Under the pieces are notes generated by a model. That model worked only from the letters and a program-made list of their open reading frames with translations. It was not told the origin of the DNA and did no database searches. A program made the translations under genes and the position numbers. DNA of 54,542 nucleotides. Origin: Candidatus Poribacteria bacterium (GTDB taxonomy: Bacteria; Poribacteria; WGA-4E; WGA-3G). Numbering within the stretch: the stretch's first letter is position 1; every line of letters begins with the position of its first letter. The DNA is taken from assembly GCA_003635195.1 (NCBI GenBank), contig PYIY01000096.1:1-54542 (forward strand). The letters are read 5' to 3'. Shown here piece after piece: positions 17,201-25,008 of this stretch.

Positions 17201-17906
17201 GAACGGCGTTGTAAACCATCGATAACGGCACGTTATACGCCAATAGAGTGTTCGGATCAATGTCAATCTGATACTGTTTGACGTATCCGCCGACCGAGGC
17301 AACCTCGGAAACACCATCAGCAGAGGCGAGATAGTACCGAACCGTCCAGTCTTGGAGCGTCCGAAGTTCATGAAGCTCCAGATTGGAGGCAATGAGCGTT
17401 TCTCCATCTTCCGGACAGGTGCCTGGCTCGGCATAACGTACCGTCGGATGCTTAGGGCAATAATATCCATTCTCAACGGTATACCAGAACACCTGTCCAA
17501 CGCCGGTTGCATCGGGGCCAAGGATTGGCACAACACCCTCCGGCATGTCCTTCTGCGCAAGATTCATTCGCTCCAATACGCGTGTACGTGCCCAATAGAA
17601 ATCGACATCATCTTTAAAGATAATGTTAATGTAGCCAAAACTAAACATTGAAGTCGAACGAACATCCTCGACGTCCGGGATTCCGAGCATAGTAATGCTC
17701 AACGGATAGATAACTTGATCCTCAATATCTCGTGGGCTTCGCCCGGGCCAATCCGCGAAGACAATCACTTGGTTTTCGCCGATGTCCGGCATAGCATCAA
17801 TTGGTGTCCGATTCAACGCCCACCAACCCGCCATCGTCACAAATACAAAAATAACCAATACCAACAGGCGGTTTTTCATACAGATTTCAATAATTCGGTT
17901 AATCAT
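14238..17906 (-). CDS. cusA: CusA/CzcA-type heavy-metal RND efflux pump with inserted HMBD
   Basis: A 1222-residue inner-membrane pump of the heavy-metal-efflux RND family, about 170 residues longer than typical CusA. TM1 is at residues 12-30, followed by TPIDAMPDIGENQVIV. The proton-relay helix is present (GVMVDAGIVMTENI, with the conserved Asp). Two insertions explain the length. At 149-172 there is a YYCPKHPTVRYAEPGTCPEDG module, a heavy-metal-binding (CPMHP-type) domain placed inside the first porter loop. A second, helical insert of roughly 100 residues lies around 680-780. It should export Cu(I)/Ag(I)-like ions with the adaptor and TolC-like proteins encoded upstream. The gene follows the adaptor by 110 bases. 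Metal specificity is inferred from the cluster, not proven. Confidence 0.95.
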   Translation of the reverse strand: MINRIIEICMKNRLLVLVIFVFVTMAGWWALNRTPIDAMPDIGENQVIVFADWPGRSPRDIEDQVIYPLSITMLGIPDVEDVRSTSMFSFGYINIIFKDDVDFYWARTRVLERMNLAQKDMPEGVVPILGPDATGVGQVFWYTVENGYYCPKHPTVRYAEPGTCPEDGETLIASNLELHELRTLQDWTVRYYLASADGVSEVASVGGYVKQYQIDIDPNTLLAYNVPLSMVYNAVRGSNLDVGAKVIEEGGMEFLIRGLGFIKSIADIENIVVKEHDGVPIYVKNLGTVSEGPDFRRGALDKAGIPATGGVVLMRYGDNPLRVIENVKAKIAELTPGLPPGVRIVPFYDRSHLIHRATDTLKETLTEEIIVAAAVILLFLGQVSSSLLIALVLPMGVLLSFVGMRIIGLPSNIMSMGGIAIAIGVMVDAGIVMTENITRHLREPHEGESKLQVATRAAKEVGPPIFFAMLIVIVAFIPVFSLTGQAGKLFKPLAYTKTFAMLGAALIAISLVPVLASFLLADPTRTRTGRISKIVAQFFAILSWPLRKLADGITWVLRTLYRPVIQLAVKNIWTKLAVVALAVLIFAASIPLTPFYKNIGQEFMPPLNEGALLFMPVLLPGASITQAKDVMAKQDLIMNRFPEISLVVGKLGRATTATDPAPIGMFETIVNIIDPAKWPRRAIKREATAEFVSVLVQRLARDGLISAEHVSHINADFLEGVVTAAVKRFDTLTTTYHNSYLSVDEREKLYRIWFLRVLLEELLAEVRTAGMGLEHVKIGESETEVKLHQIAEEIEPTLKHKTYFRTKNRNELITELTEATRMPGVSPIMTQPIRNRVDMLATGIQTPIGIKVFGKDLTQIEEIAVRIEQELLKLEGAQGPYAERIGNKPYLEFHINREEAARYGIQIKTVQQIIMTAIGGMNLTYTVEGRERFPIRIRYMRELRDNIEALKRVLVPAPKGLHIPLEQLVSIERRPGPAKIASENTLLFSRVFCDVDVDTIGLVDFVALAQKTLDEKIKPTLPQGYFYAFSGQYEAELEARNRLRIVVPVCIAAIFILLYLQFKSPSAMFSIFLAIPFAFIGGMWMQWLMAYVPEALGGGYAIKYSTAVWVGYIALFGIAVEDGIVLIEYLLERVRGGEPIDEAVINAGLLRVRPIIMTTATTILALLPIMLAEISTTTGAELMKPIAVPTFGGMVSATVANLILAPVLFSLFYPLERWVRQR

Positions 17907-17910
17907 TTTT

Positions 17911-18011
17911 ACTGGTTATCAGTTATCGGTTAAGAGATTTTCGTTTAAAAACGCCTCTTATCTGATGCCTGAAAGAATTTTTGAAAAAAAAATCCGTACT
18001 GACAACTGACG
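17911..18011. repeat. Intergenic repeat, copy 1 (CTGA-rich arms)
   Basis: The CusA-CusB gap holds CAGTTATCGGTT on one side and CTGACAACTGACGAC on the other, around a core with GTTTAAAAACGCCTCTT. Arms and core resemble the intergenic sequences at 21650-21735 and 23097-23266. Confidence 0.5.
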
Positions 18012-18016
18012 ACTCC

Positions 18017-20002
18017 TTAATGTTGATGGACAGGTGCTTTTGATTCTTCACCACCGAGTGCTCCACCATAAGCACCGGATGCGGACCCTGTTAATTGTGT
18101 CTGCGAATCTATCAGGAAGTTGCCATGCGTGACAACTATATCATCAGGTGTAAGCCCACTCACAATAGGATAGTATCGGCGTTTGGTTTCTGAGTCGTCC
18201 GATGTCCCCCAAGCTTCGGGACCCACCTTGACCTCAATCTGTTCATAACCCAATTCACCGCGATCCACGAAGACGATTTTCCGTAAACCAGTGTCAATGA
18301 CCGCACTCTTCGGTACAGTTAGAACCTCACCTGTCATAACAAGGGGCTTCCCATCACGTGAACATAACCCAGGTACGGTCGCATACTCATCAGGATGATC
18401 AGGACAGGCGTATTTGAAAATCAATGGTGGCTGATCCGCGTGAACGGAAGGCGCGGGCGCGGGCTGATGTACGTGAGAATGTGCGCTGGTTTCAGTTGCT
18501 GGCTGTTTTTCGACGAGATCCATGCCACAGATAGAACATTCGCCGAATTCAGCTTGTTCAATCTGGGGATGCATGGGACAGGTCCACACAGATGCTGTCG
18601 TCTCTGCGGGTGCAGCTGCCTTCGCTTTTTCGACGAGATCCATGCCGCAAATGGAACATTCGCCAAATTCATCAGATCGCACTTCAGGATGCATCGGGCA
18701 AACCCACTTCCCCTCTGTGTCAGATGCCGATTCAGCCCCAACGACATCGGAGTGCGTCGGTTCCAGATCCATGCCACATATTTCACATTCAGTGGGATGT
18801 TCAGACGTAACCCATGGATGCATTGGGCATGCATACGGTGCTTTTGAGATGGCTCCTTGGGTATAGATTTCCGCAAGCGTCGGTTTTATTTGAAGCGTCA
18901 CATACATCCCTGGACGGAGTCGTCCGGTCGGATTGGAGACTTCTATTTGGACTTTCTGCGTCCGCGTTTGTGTATCAAAGAATGGATAAATGTAGGTGAC
19001 TTTGCCGGGAAAAGTTAGCCCAGGCATCGATTGCGTCGTAATTTCAACCGCCTGTCCCATGTAAATCCACGGCAGTTCATATTCGTAAACGTCCGCCATA
19101 ATCCACAGACTATTAAGGTCGGCAATGCGGTAAAGATTCATCCCCCGATTCACGTGCTGACCTTGCGCGACGTTCATGTGAACTACAGTTCCAGCCATCG
19201 GCGCGAAGAGCGGTAAGGTCGTACTAACTTCTCCACGGTTGCGAATATCTTCAATCTGATCTAAGGTCAATCCATACAATTCAAGTTTCGATTTCGCAGC
19301 GGCAACGGTCTGTTCAACGGATCTGCGCAGTTCCGCGTATTCTGTATTTTGAAGTTCCTCAATACTTTTAAGTGCCGTCAAATATTCTTCTTGCGCCGTG
19401 ACCAATTCCGGACTGTAGATGGACAAGAGCTCATCGCCTTCACGCACATTGATACCTGTGAAATCGATGTGTAAGTCCTCAATCCACCCAGAAATTCGCG
19501 TTGAAGCATAAGCCATACGGGTTTCGTTATAATCCAGAATACCAACTGTCCGAATTTCACGCGAAACTTCTCGAAAAGCGACGGGTTCAGTGCGCACTGG
19601 AATTAGTGCCTTTTGTTGTTCAGTGAGTTCCAATCCTGAACCTTCATAAATAGGAATCAGATCCATCTTACAGACTGGACAACTGCCAGGCTCTGGCATT
19701 TTGACTGTCGGATGCATAACACACGTCCAAAACCGAATTGTTTTTGCTGCATCTGAGGATGCTACCATTGCGGTATGGTCAGCGTGTCCATCCATGCCGG
19801 ACATCGTGTTTTCTGATGTCGTTTCACCTTTTTCAGTGGGTGTATGAGCGGCGTGTTCATCCATGCCGGATGTGTCCGCTGGTATCGTGTCACGTTTTTG
19901 ACTAACAGACTGCTCCATTTCAGTTTTCTCTTGCTGACCACAACCAAATATGAATAGCACAGTAATCATCAGTGTAATTGCGAGGCAGAAATTTTTAGGC
20001 AT
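18017..20002 (-). CDS. cusB: CusB-like periplasmic adaptor with five heavy-metal-binding modules
   Basis: A 661-residue RND adaptor (typical CusB is about 400). It starts as a lipoprotein (FIFGCGQ, Cys21). Residues 45-80 hold repeated GMDxHAxHT Met/His motifs. Five heavy-metal-binding domains of the CPMHPxVxxxxxGxCxxCGMDL type lie at about 92-118, 390-416, 433-459, 473-499 and 530-556; the last lacks the CGMD part. The lipoyl/hairpin core spans about 140-380 (hairpin around 195-260). Domains 2-5 form an insert within the membrane-proximal region, which resumes at LTVPKSAVIDTG (561-572). Domains 3 and 4 are spaced exactly 120 bp and are near-identical in DNA, a recent duplication. It should deliver metal ions to the CusA-like pump. 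The gene lies 110 bases upstream of cusA. Confidence 0.95.
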   Translation of the reverse strand: MPKNFCLAITLMITVLFIFGCGQQEKTEMEQSVSQKRDTIPADTSGMDEHAAHTPTEKGETTSENTMSGMDGHADHTAMVASSDAAKTIRFWTCVMHPTVKMPEPGSCPVCKMDLIPIYEGSGLELTEQQKALIPVRTEPVAFREVSREIRTVGILDYNETRMAYASTRISGWIEDLHIDFTGINVREGDELLSIYSPELVTAQEEYLTALKSIEELQNTEYAELRRSVEQTVAAAKSKLELYGLTLDQIEDIRNRGEVSTTLPLFAPMAGTVVHMNVAQGQHVNRGMNLYRIADLNSLWIMADVYEYELPWIYMGQAVEITTQSMPGLTFPGKVTYIYPFFDTQTRTQKVQIEVSNPTGRLRPGMYVTLQIKPTLAEIYTQGAISKAPYACPMHPWVTSEHPTECEICGMDLEPTHSDVVGAESASDTEGKWVCPMHPEVRSDEFGECSICGMDLVEKAKAAAPAETTASVWTCPMHPQIEQAEFGECSICGMDLVEKQPATETSAHSHVHQPAPAPSVHADQPPLIFKYACPDHPDEYATVPGLCSRDGKPLVMTGEVLTVPKSAVIDTGLRKIVFVDRGELGYEQIEVKVGPEAWGTSDDSETKRRYYPIVSGLTPDDIVVTHGNFLIDSQTQLTGSASGAYGGALGGEESKAPVHQH

Positions 20003-20066
20003 TTTGTGAACTCCTTCTTTATTCTTTAAATGATTGCTCCTATTGAAAAAATTAAAAACCTCGGGT

Positions 20067-21626
20067 TCACAGCTGCTTAGGCAATATCACGCCAACTGCC
20101 TGTTCTAACTGCGTAAGATGTTGGTGATAATCGCGCAATGCTCGCTGCTCTTCAATTCTCAAATTTAATAAAGTGCGCTGGGCATCAAGAAAACTCAAAA
20201 AGTCAATTTGTGCTGCTTGATAGGCTGTATTCGCGGCATCCAACGCCTGCTGTGCCTGCGGAAGCAGCGTCTGGCGATAGAGGCGAATACTCCGATTTGC
20301 TGTTTCCATTCCAAAATGATGCTTTTTCACAACAAAACGGAGCTTGCTCTCAAGTTCTTCAATCTGATGCTCCATCGCTCCAATTTTTACATTCACTTCA
20401 CGGATGTACGAGTTTCGGTGGCCGAACCACGCTGTATTTGTCGAATTTAATGTGCGCTGCGTCATAAAAGCCATCGGCATTTTTTTTGTGTGTTTCAAGT
20501 CCGGCATACTCCGGTTTTCAAAGTAGCTTGCACCGAGGGTCGGGTCAGGATATGTCATCTGTTTTGCCATCTCCACAACCAAACCCATTTTACTGATTGC
20601 CAACTTCTGTTTTTGGATTTCTTGACGTTTCTGAACTGCTAACGCATACAACTCAGCTAAAGTAGATACAACACGTTCCTCTTCAACTGGAACAGGAATG
20701 CCTAACGGCAAATCTGCCGAAGCGTTCAATAACGTATTAAGACGCGCAGTGATAGTTTCCCGTTGTTGTTCAAGCGTAATAATTACATTTGCCAACTTCG
20801 ATAACTCCACCTGTGCCATAATGACGTTTGAATATTTGCCTTGTCCGACGCGAAACTTCGTCTGGGCAATAGCAATCATCTGCTGCAGTAATTTCTGATT
20901 CTCTTGGTTAATACGAGTTGCTTCAACGACGAAAAGATAATCGTAGTAAGCTAACTTGATTTCGGTTACCAGATCCCGCAGGGCGATTTCAAACTCTTTT
21001 TGGGCAATTAGTACATCTTCAGTGATGACCTGCCCTTTCAACGCTAACGTATCTGGAAACGGAAACTTCATTGCCATCATCTCTTTATGGCGCATCGGTC
21101 CAACTTTGGTATCAAGTTGTTTCGTGAAAGCGTTATACTGACGTAACACATTCTCTAAGTAGACAGCTTGTGGATATTGCTCCAATATCGCCCGAATTTT
21201 TTCACGGGCAGATTTCAATCCTGGATTCCATTCATATCCAAGTGCGACAAGGAGTTCCAACGCAATAGGTTCAGCAAGCCGAGCTCTTGCGGCTTCAGGT
21301 GACGCTGCCAATTGCCGATAGGTTTTCATGGTGTCTGTTGAAAGATCGTAAAACAGATTTGGCATCGGTGTTTCACTCTCCAATTGCGCTTGCCACTGTT
21401 TCTGATATTTTAACACCTTTGCTTCAATCTCGCTGAGAAACAGGTCTGGTTCTACAATCGGTTCACTTTCAGTATTGGTAATCTTTTTTTCAACTTCAGT
21501 ATAGTAATAGGCAGGTCGTTGTATTTTAGTATCACGCAATTCTTGGTACGTTTCCAGTCGATGCTTTGCACACCCACTTATCAGAACAGTGAGCACTATG
21601 AGACCAATTTTAATGGTTGTCGGCAC
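20067..21626 (-). CDS. TolC family outer-membrane efflux lipoprotein
   Basis: A TolC-type protein with the usual two long helical hairpins and C-terminal TLLPQAQQALDAANTAYQAAQIDFLSFLDAQRTLL segment (quoted in parts: TLLPQAQQAL, then AYQAAQIDFLSFLDAQRTLL). I chose a GTG at 21626 because it gives an ideal lipoprotein signal (IGLIVLTVLISGC), 519 residues. The frame stays open up to 21815. An in-frame ATG at 21752 has a perfect GGAGGAAAG upstream, but that lies inside the previous gene and the peptide between would be translated from the intergenic repeat. Start is therefore uncertain. It is the second of two adjacent TolC-like genes of the efflux cluster and should form the outer-membrane channel of the metal pump. 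There is an unusual insert GHRNSYIREVNVK-like near residue 405. Confidence 0.88.
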   Translation of the reverse strand: MPTTIKIGLIVLTVLISGCAKHRLETYQELRDTKIQRPAYYYTEVEKKITNTESEPIVEPDLFLSEIEAKVLKYQKQWQAQLESETPMPNLFYDLSTDTMKTYRQLAASPEAARARLAEPIALELLVALGYEWNPGLKSAREKIRAILEQYPQAVYLENVLRQYNAFTKQLDTKVGPMRHKEMMAMKFPFPDTLALKGQVITEDVLIAQKEFEIALRDLVTEIKLAYYDYLFVVEATRINQENQKLLQQMIAIAQTKFRVGQGKYSNVIMAQVELSKLANVIITLEQQRETITARLNTLLNASADLPLGIPVPVEEERVVSTLAELYALAVQKRQEIQKQKLAISKMGLVVEMAKQMTYPDPTLGASYFENRSMPDLKHTKKMPMAFMTQRTLNSTNTAWFGHRNSYIREVNVKIGAMEHQIEELESKLRFVVKKHHFGMETANRSIRLYRQTLLPQAQQALDAANTAYQAAQIDFLSFLDAQRTLLNLRIEEQRALRDYHQHLTQLEQAVGVILPKQL

Positions 21627-21649
21627 GAAAATTTGCTCACGCAGATTTT

Positions 21650-21735
21650 TTTTCAGTCGTCGGTTGTCTAAAGAAGGATCTGGTTTAACAAAACCTTTTT
21701 GTAACTGAAAACTGAAAACTGAAAACTGAAAACTA
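21650..21735. repeat. Intergenic repeat, copy 2 (CTGAAAA units)
   Basis: Four tandem AACTGAAAACTGAAA-type heptamer units, preceded by GGTTTAACAAAACCTTTTT and CAGTCGTCGGTTG. The GGTTTAACAAA core is shared with the copy at 23097-23266. It falls in the overlap/start region between the two TolC genes. Confidence 0.5.
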
Positions 21736-23085
21736 TTCAATGTGCGAATCATCAATCTTTCCTCCAACAAGCTGCTCCAACCGAGCGACATTCTGTTGAT
21801 AGTCCGCAATCGCACGCAGCCGGGCGAGATTAAAGTTCAACCAAACACTCTGCGTCTCCAGAAATCCCGCGATGCTCTTGGGACCTTCCTGATGCCATGT
21901 CTCAGCGACCTCAACAACAGCACCTGCTTGCGGAATAAGTGTCGTTTCATAGAGTTCAATAAGCCGTCGCGCGTTTTCAAGCCGAAAATAAATTTTCTGG
22001 ATGGCAACTTTCGTTTCGTCCTCCAAGGTGTGCTTGTTCGCTGTGACAGCCTCACGATTTTGCTGCGCCTCGCGAACTTTGCTGCTGTTCTTCAAACTCG
22101 ACCACGGAATTGTCACACCAACACCGATACTAAACGGGTTTTTACCGCTGCTGGGTGTGTCGAACATCAAGGCTTTGCCCGTTTCTATTGTCATTAAGTC
22201 AAACTTAAGCATGGGCTTGGTTTGGAGTTCGGCAAGGGCAATGCCTTCAGTGGCTTTTTCGATGCTCAACGCTGCAATTTGCAACTCTTGTCGTTTTGCT
22301 AACGCCTGTTTCTCTATATCAGCCAATCCTACATCAAGCGGCTCGTAAGCAATAGGCACTGTCATACCCAACGACGTTGCTGAAGGCATCGACAGTATCC
22401 CCTTGATATTTGCCTGTTCAACGCGCTGTAATTCCTCTAACAGGACAAGATCATATTCCAACTGCGCGAGTTGGCTTTGTGCCTTCAGTACATCATTGAG
22501 TGTCGTTTTCCCTTCGGCATAACGTGTGGTCGCAATCGCGAGAATGGAGGCTACTAATTCATGATTTTGCCGCGTCAGTTCGACCGCCCGTTGAAGATAC
22601 GCCAATTCGTGGTAACTCAGTTTTAGCCCAACGATGAGATCACGTATCACCTGTTCATGCTTCACACGCTCAATTTCAATCGCCTTTTTGACGACTTCTC
22701 CGGCTGTTTCAAGGGTCCCCGGGTATGGAAATGCTTGTGAAAAACTAACCCGATGGCGTTGCGGTCCAACTCTCGTCTCCACGCTTCGCATGTAATAGCC
22801 GTACATGAACATCGGATCGGGCAACGCTGTCACTTGTGGGTACTGCTCAATTGTCGCCTGCCACCGTGCCTTTGCGGCACTAACTTTCGGACTCCGCTCA
22901 ACGGCAACTCGAATTAGGCTCGGGAGCTCAAGGATTTCAGCAAATAGAGTCGTTATATCGGTCTGCTCCGGGATCGCTGCTGTCTGAGTCATCCCGTATG
23001 CTTCCGTTGGTGCCAGAACATGTAGCACTATCATGCTCCCGATAACAATAACAACTAATTGATACAGTAAATTAAGGCCACGCAT
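21733..23085 (-). CDS. TolC family outer-membrane efflux protein
   Basis: A 450-residue TolC/CusC-like protein with an N-terminal signal (VVIVIGSMIVLHVLAPTEAYG, read in part). The first half has LIRVAVERSPKVSAAKARW and an RHRVSFSQAFPYPGTL strand, the second half repeats the pattern and ends LNFNLARLRAIADYQQNVARLEQLVGGK (given in pieces: LNFNLARLRAIADYQ, then NVARLEQLVGG), which is the classical TolC end. Such proteins trimerise into the outer-membrane exit duct. Having two different TolC-like genes in one RND cluster suggests a hetero-oligomer or alternative ducts. It lies 182 bases after the YHS gene stop; the gap holds a repeat. The terminal GGK codons also make a GGAGGAAAG sequence that may serve the next gene. 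Confidence 0.9.
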   Translation of the reverse strand: MRGLNLLYQLVVIVIGSMIVLHVLAPTEAYGMTQTAAIPEQTDITTLFAEILELPSLIRVAVERSPKVSAAKARWQATIEQYPQVTALPDPMFMYGYYMRSVETRVGPQRHRVSFSQAFPYPGTLETAGEVVKKAIEIERVKHEQVIRDLIVGLKLSYHELAYLQRAVELTRQNHELVASILAIATTRYAEGKTTLNDVLKAQSQLAQLEYDLVLLEELQRVEQANIKGILSMPSATSLGMTVPIAYEPLDVGLADIEKQALAKRQELQIAALSIEKATEGIALAELQTKPMLKFDLMTIETGKALMFDTPSSGKNPFSIGVGVTIPWSSLKNSSKVREAQQNREAVTANKHTLEDETKVAIQKIYFRLENARRLIELYETTLIPQAGAVVEVAETWHQEGPKSIAGFLETQSVWLNFNLARLRAIADYQQNVARLEQLVGGKIDDSHIE

Positions 23086-23096
23086 TATCGTCTCCT

Positions 23097-23266
23097 TGTT
23101 AATAGTTGTCAGCAGTCAGCAATCAGCGGTCAACGGTCAGCAGTTAGTCATCAGCCATCAGCCATCAGCGGAATAACCGTCAACTCTCAGCCTTCAGGTA
23201 GAAGATTATGGTTTAACAAACTCCCTCTTTGCTGACAGCTGAAAGCCGACAGTTTCCGACAACCGC
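23097..23266. repeat. Intergenic repeat, copy 3 (TCAGCAG-type heptamers)
   Basis: About ten degenerate GTCAGCA/ATCAGCC units (23106-23205), then GGTTTAACAAACTCCCTCTTT, then inverted CTGACAGCTGAAAGCCGAC. The two arms are of opposite polarity, so the region can fold back. The largest of the three copies. Confidence 0.6.
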
Positions 23267-23267
23267 A

Positions 23268-23897
23268 CTACAGTGAAATCTTAACAGCTGGGGTCGTCAC
23301 GCGAACGCGGACCTCATGTTCGGTCCCTTTTGGCATCGTAATGAACCCTTGGTAGGTGCGCATCATTTTGCTATATTTCAGTAGTGCCATCCTCGTCTCC
23401 CCTTCAGTATTGGTAACCTGGATGGCAAGTTTAACATCACCTAACGCAATCTCCCCATGATCTTGCGTCGGATATATACTGAAATAGTGCGTTTTTCCCT
23501 TAACCTCATCCGCTTTTATCATGCCCTCCATTCCCATGTGAGACATCATCATCTTGTACGCATCTGTAGTTAGCACGTTGAGATCAAATGTCAAATTTCC
23601 CACTGAAATTGTTTGGAGGTACTTATCTGGATTCGCCTTGAACATCTCTGCCTGCATCTTGTTACAGAAATAATAGGCTTTTTCGTCCTGTTCAACTTTG
23701 ATCATTGCCGAAGCCTTCATCATCATGCCATCAATCGCGCAACGCACTTTTTCACCATCAGCTGCGTGATCACCGTGCTGATGCCCCTCATGCTTCTTGT
23801 GAGCGTCCTCTGCATTCAGCGAAAAGATTACGAATAGTAGCACGGTTGGGATTGCTAAGAAAGATGCGACGATTCGCCGCGTCAATTTCGTTTTCAT
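23268..23897 (-). CDS. Periplasmic YHS-domain metal-binding protein
   Basis: A 209-residue exported protein (signal residues about 9-29, ending LNAED). A His-rich stretch follows at 32-44 (AHKKHEGHQHGDH). Residues 51-95 form a YHS/TRASH-like metal-binding domain with C53 (VRCAIDGMMM) and C78 (AYYFCNKMQAEMF), ending NPDKYLQ as in typical YHS domains. The rest (about 96-209) is a beta-rich domain with Met-rich MMMSHMGMEGM, then strands ending TTPAVKISL; it resembles small periplasmic copper-binding modules. It probably buffers or carries copper/silver for the efflux system. It lies 64 bases after the outer-membrane gene and before the TolC gene, all on the same strand. Confidence 0.82.
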   Translation of the reverse strand: MKTKLTRRIVASFLAIPTVLLFVIFSLNAEDAHKKHEGHQHGDHAADGEKVRCAIDGMMMKASAMIKVEQDEKAYYFCNKMQAEMFKANPDKYLQTISVGNLTFDLNVLTTDAYKMMMSHMGMEGMIKADEVKGKTHYFSIYPTQDHGEIALGDVKLAIQVTNTEGETRMALLKYSKMMRTYQGFITMPKGTEHEVRVRVTTPAVKISL

Positions 23898-23961
23898 TGT
23901 ATCTCTCCTTTTTTATTCTACCTTACCGGCTATCCGGCATTATAGGTGACAGTCTTTCAAA

Positions 23962-25008
23962 TCAAAATGTATACGATGTCGCTAAAGAAACCAAAGTGCC
24001 AAATTCAATCGCATCGCCTTTATCATAAAGGGTATCTTGCGTCAGTGGAAACATGACGTTAGCGGTCACGGAGATGTCATTGGGTATTGCCAAGGACATA
24101 CCGAGTGCTGCCATGGTGTAACGCAGCCCGGTATTAATATCGCGCTCTCCAGCCCAAGCGGCAGCGGATTGATAGAATCCGAGGTAGTTGCCGTTAAACG
24201 AAAACCAATCGAAGAGGCGATACCTAAAGCCAGCCGTATAGGTTAATTCCACTGGTCCTCGATAAGTTTTGCTATTTTCATAGACCGGAAACGTTCCACG
24301 TGTGGAGGCAGTGATCGTCAGACCTTGATAGAGGGGTAGACTGTACTGCAAATTGGCAATCGGGTTAAAGGTACCCGTGCCGAACTGGATATGGAGGTGT
24401 TTAAGACCTTCATCCCCAAGTTTCCACGGGTTTTCCTCTGTTTTGCCGATTGGAATCGTTGTACCGAACCGAGCAAATAAAATGGCATCCATTTTAAAGA
24501 GTCCACGAAATGTATAACCTAAAAACAGATCCGAATCCGCAAGTCCAGCATAGGTTTCATCTCGATGATGGATGTCCCTACTCCGCAAGATGGCTTGTTC
24601 CTCTTCAGGACTTACCGGGTCAATCCACTCAATACTTGCTTCCTGATTTTTGACTGCATACGGAATGTTCGCCTGCAACATCCATCGATCGCTCAGCAAG
24701 TATTGCAATCCAATATCCGTCCGGTAAGTACTTAATGTTACGTGGTGCCTATGTAAAGGCGCGTCCACAACTTCACCTGTTGGCGAAAGTCCTCGTGTTT
24801 CAAGATGCCCACCCTGGGCATTAGGGGAGACCAACATATTCACATTTACTCGAAATTGATTTATCTCTTTTGAAGCCAAACTGACTTCACCTATCCCACT
24901 CGGCGGCAAGACAGGATTGCTTCACGCAGGACAACTTTCTTGTGCGAATCCGAAAGAGATAAAAACCCAGTTGAGTAGTATCACGTGTAAAAACAAACGC
25001 ATTTTCAT
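23962..25008 (-). CDS. Outer-membrane barrel protein with in-frame UGA (candidate selenoprotein)
   Basis: Read from the ATG at 25008: residues 1-22 are a good signal peptide (LFLHVILLNWVFISFGFA), then Q-E-S-C26-P-A, UGA at codon 29 (24924-24922), then S-N-P-V-L-P-P-S-G and 310 more residues of an intact barrel. The part after the UGA is open to the stop at 23962, with strands such as FRGLFKMDAILFARFGTTIP and the C-terminal aromatic end TSYTF. It is like channel-type outer-membrane proteins that often sit beside metal pumps and carry an N-terminal Cys motif. Decoding UGA as selenocysteine would give a 348-residue protein with a CxxU motif; otherwise translation would need a TTG at 24909 without signal peptide, or the gene is broken. 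The SECIS-like hairpin after the UGA supports the first reading. Confidence 0.72.
24890..24915 (-). promoter_or_regulatory. Candidate bacterial SECIS hairpin
   Basis: Six bases after the UGA, ten base pairs form (CCTGTCTTGC with GTGGGATAGG, including four G-U pairs) around the loop CGCCGA. Distance UGA to loop is 16 bases and G is the second loop base, which meets the published bacterial SECIS rules as I know them (loop 16-37 bases away, G in the first two loop bases). No folding program was run. Confidence 0.5.

Noticed and set aside
18421..18876. 151-residue frame antisense-like within the adaptor gene region (same strand, other frame)
   Set aside because: It lies wholly inside the adaptor gene; its repeats only mirror the DNA repeats that encode the CPMHP modules. 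No ribosome-binding site.
23097..23266. Possible CRISPR array in the heptamer-rich gap
   Set aside because: Units are 6-8 bases, degenerate and contiguous, with no unique spacers; it is a simple repeat, not CRISPR.
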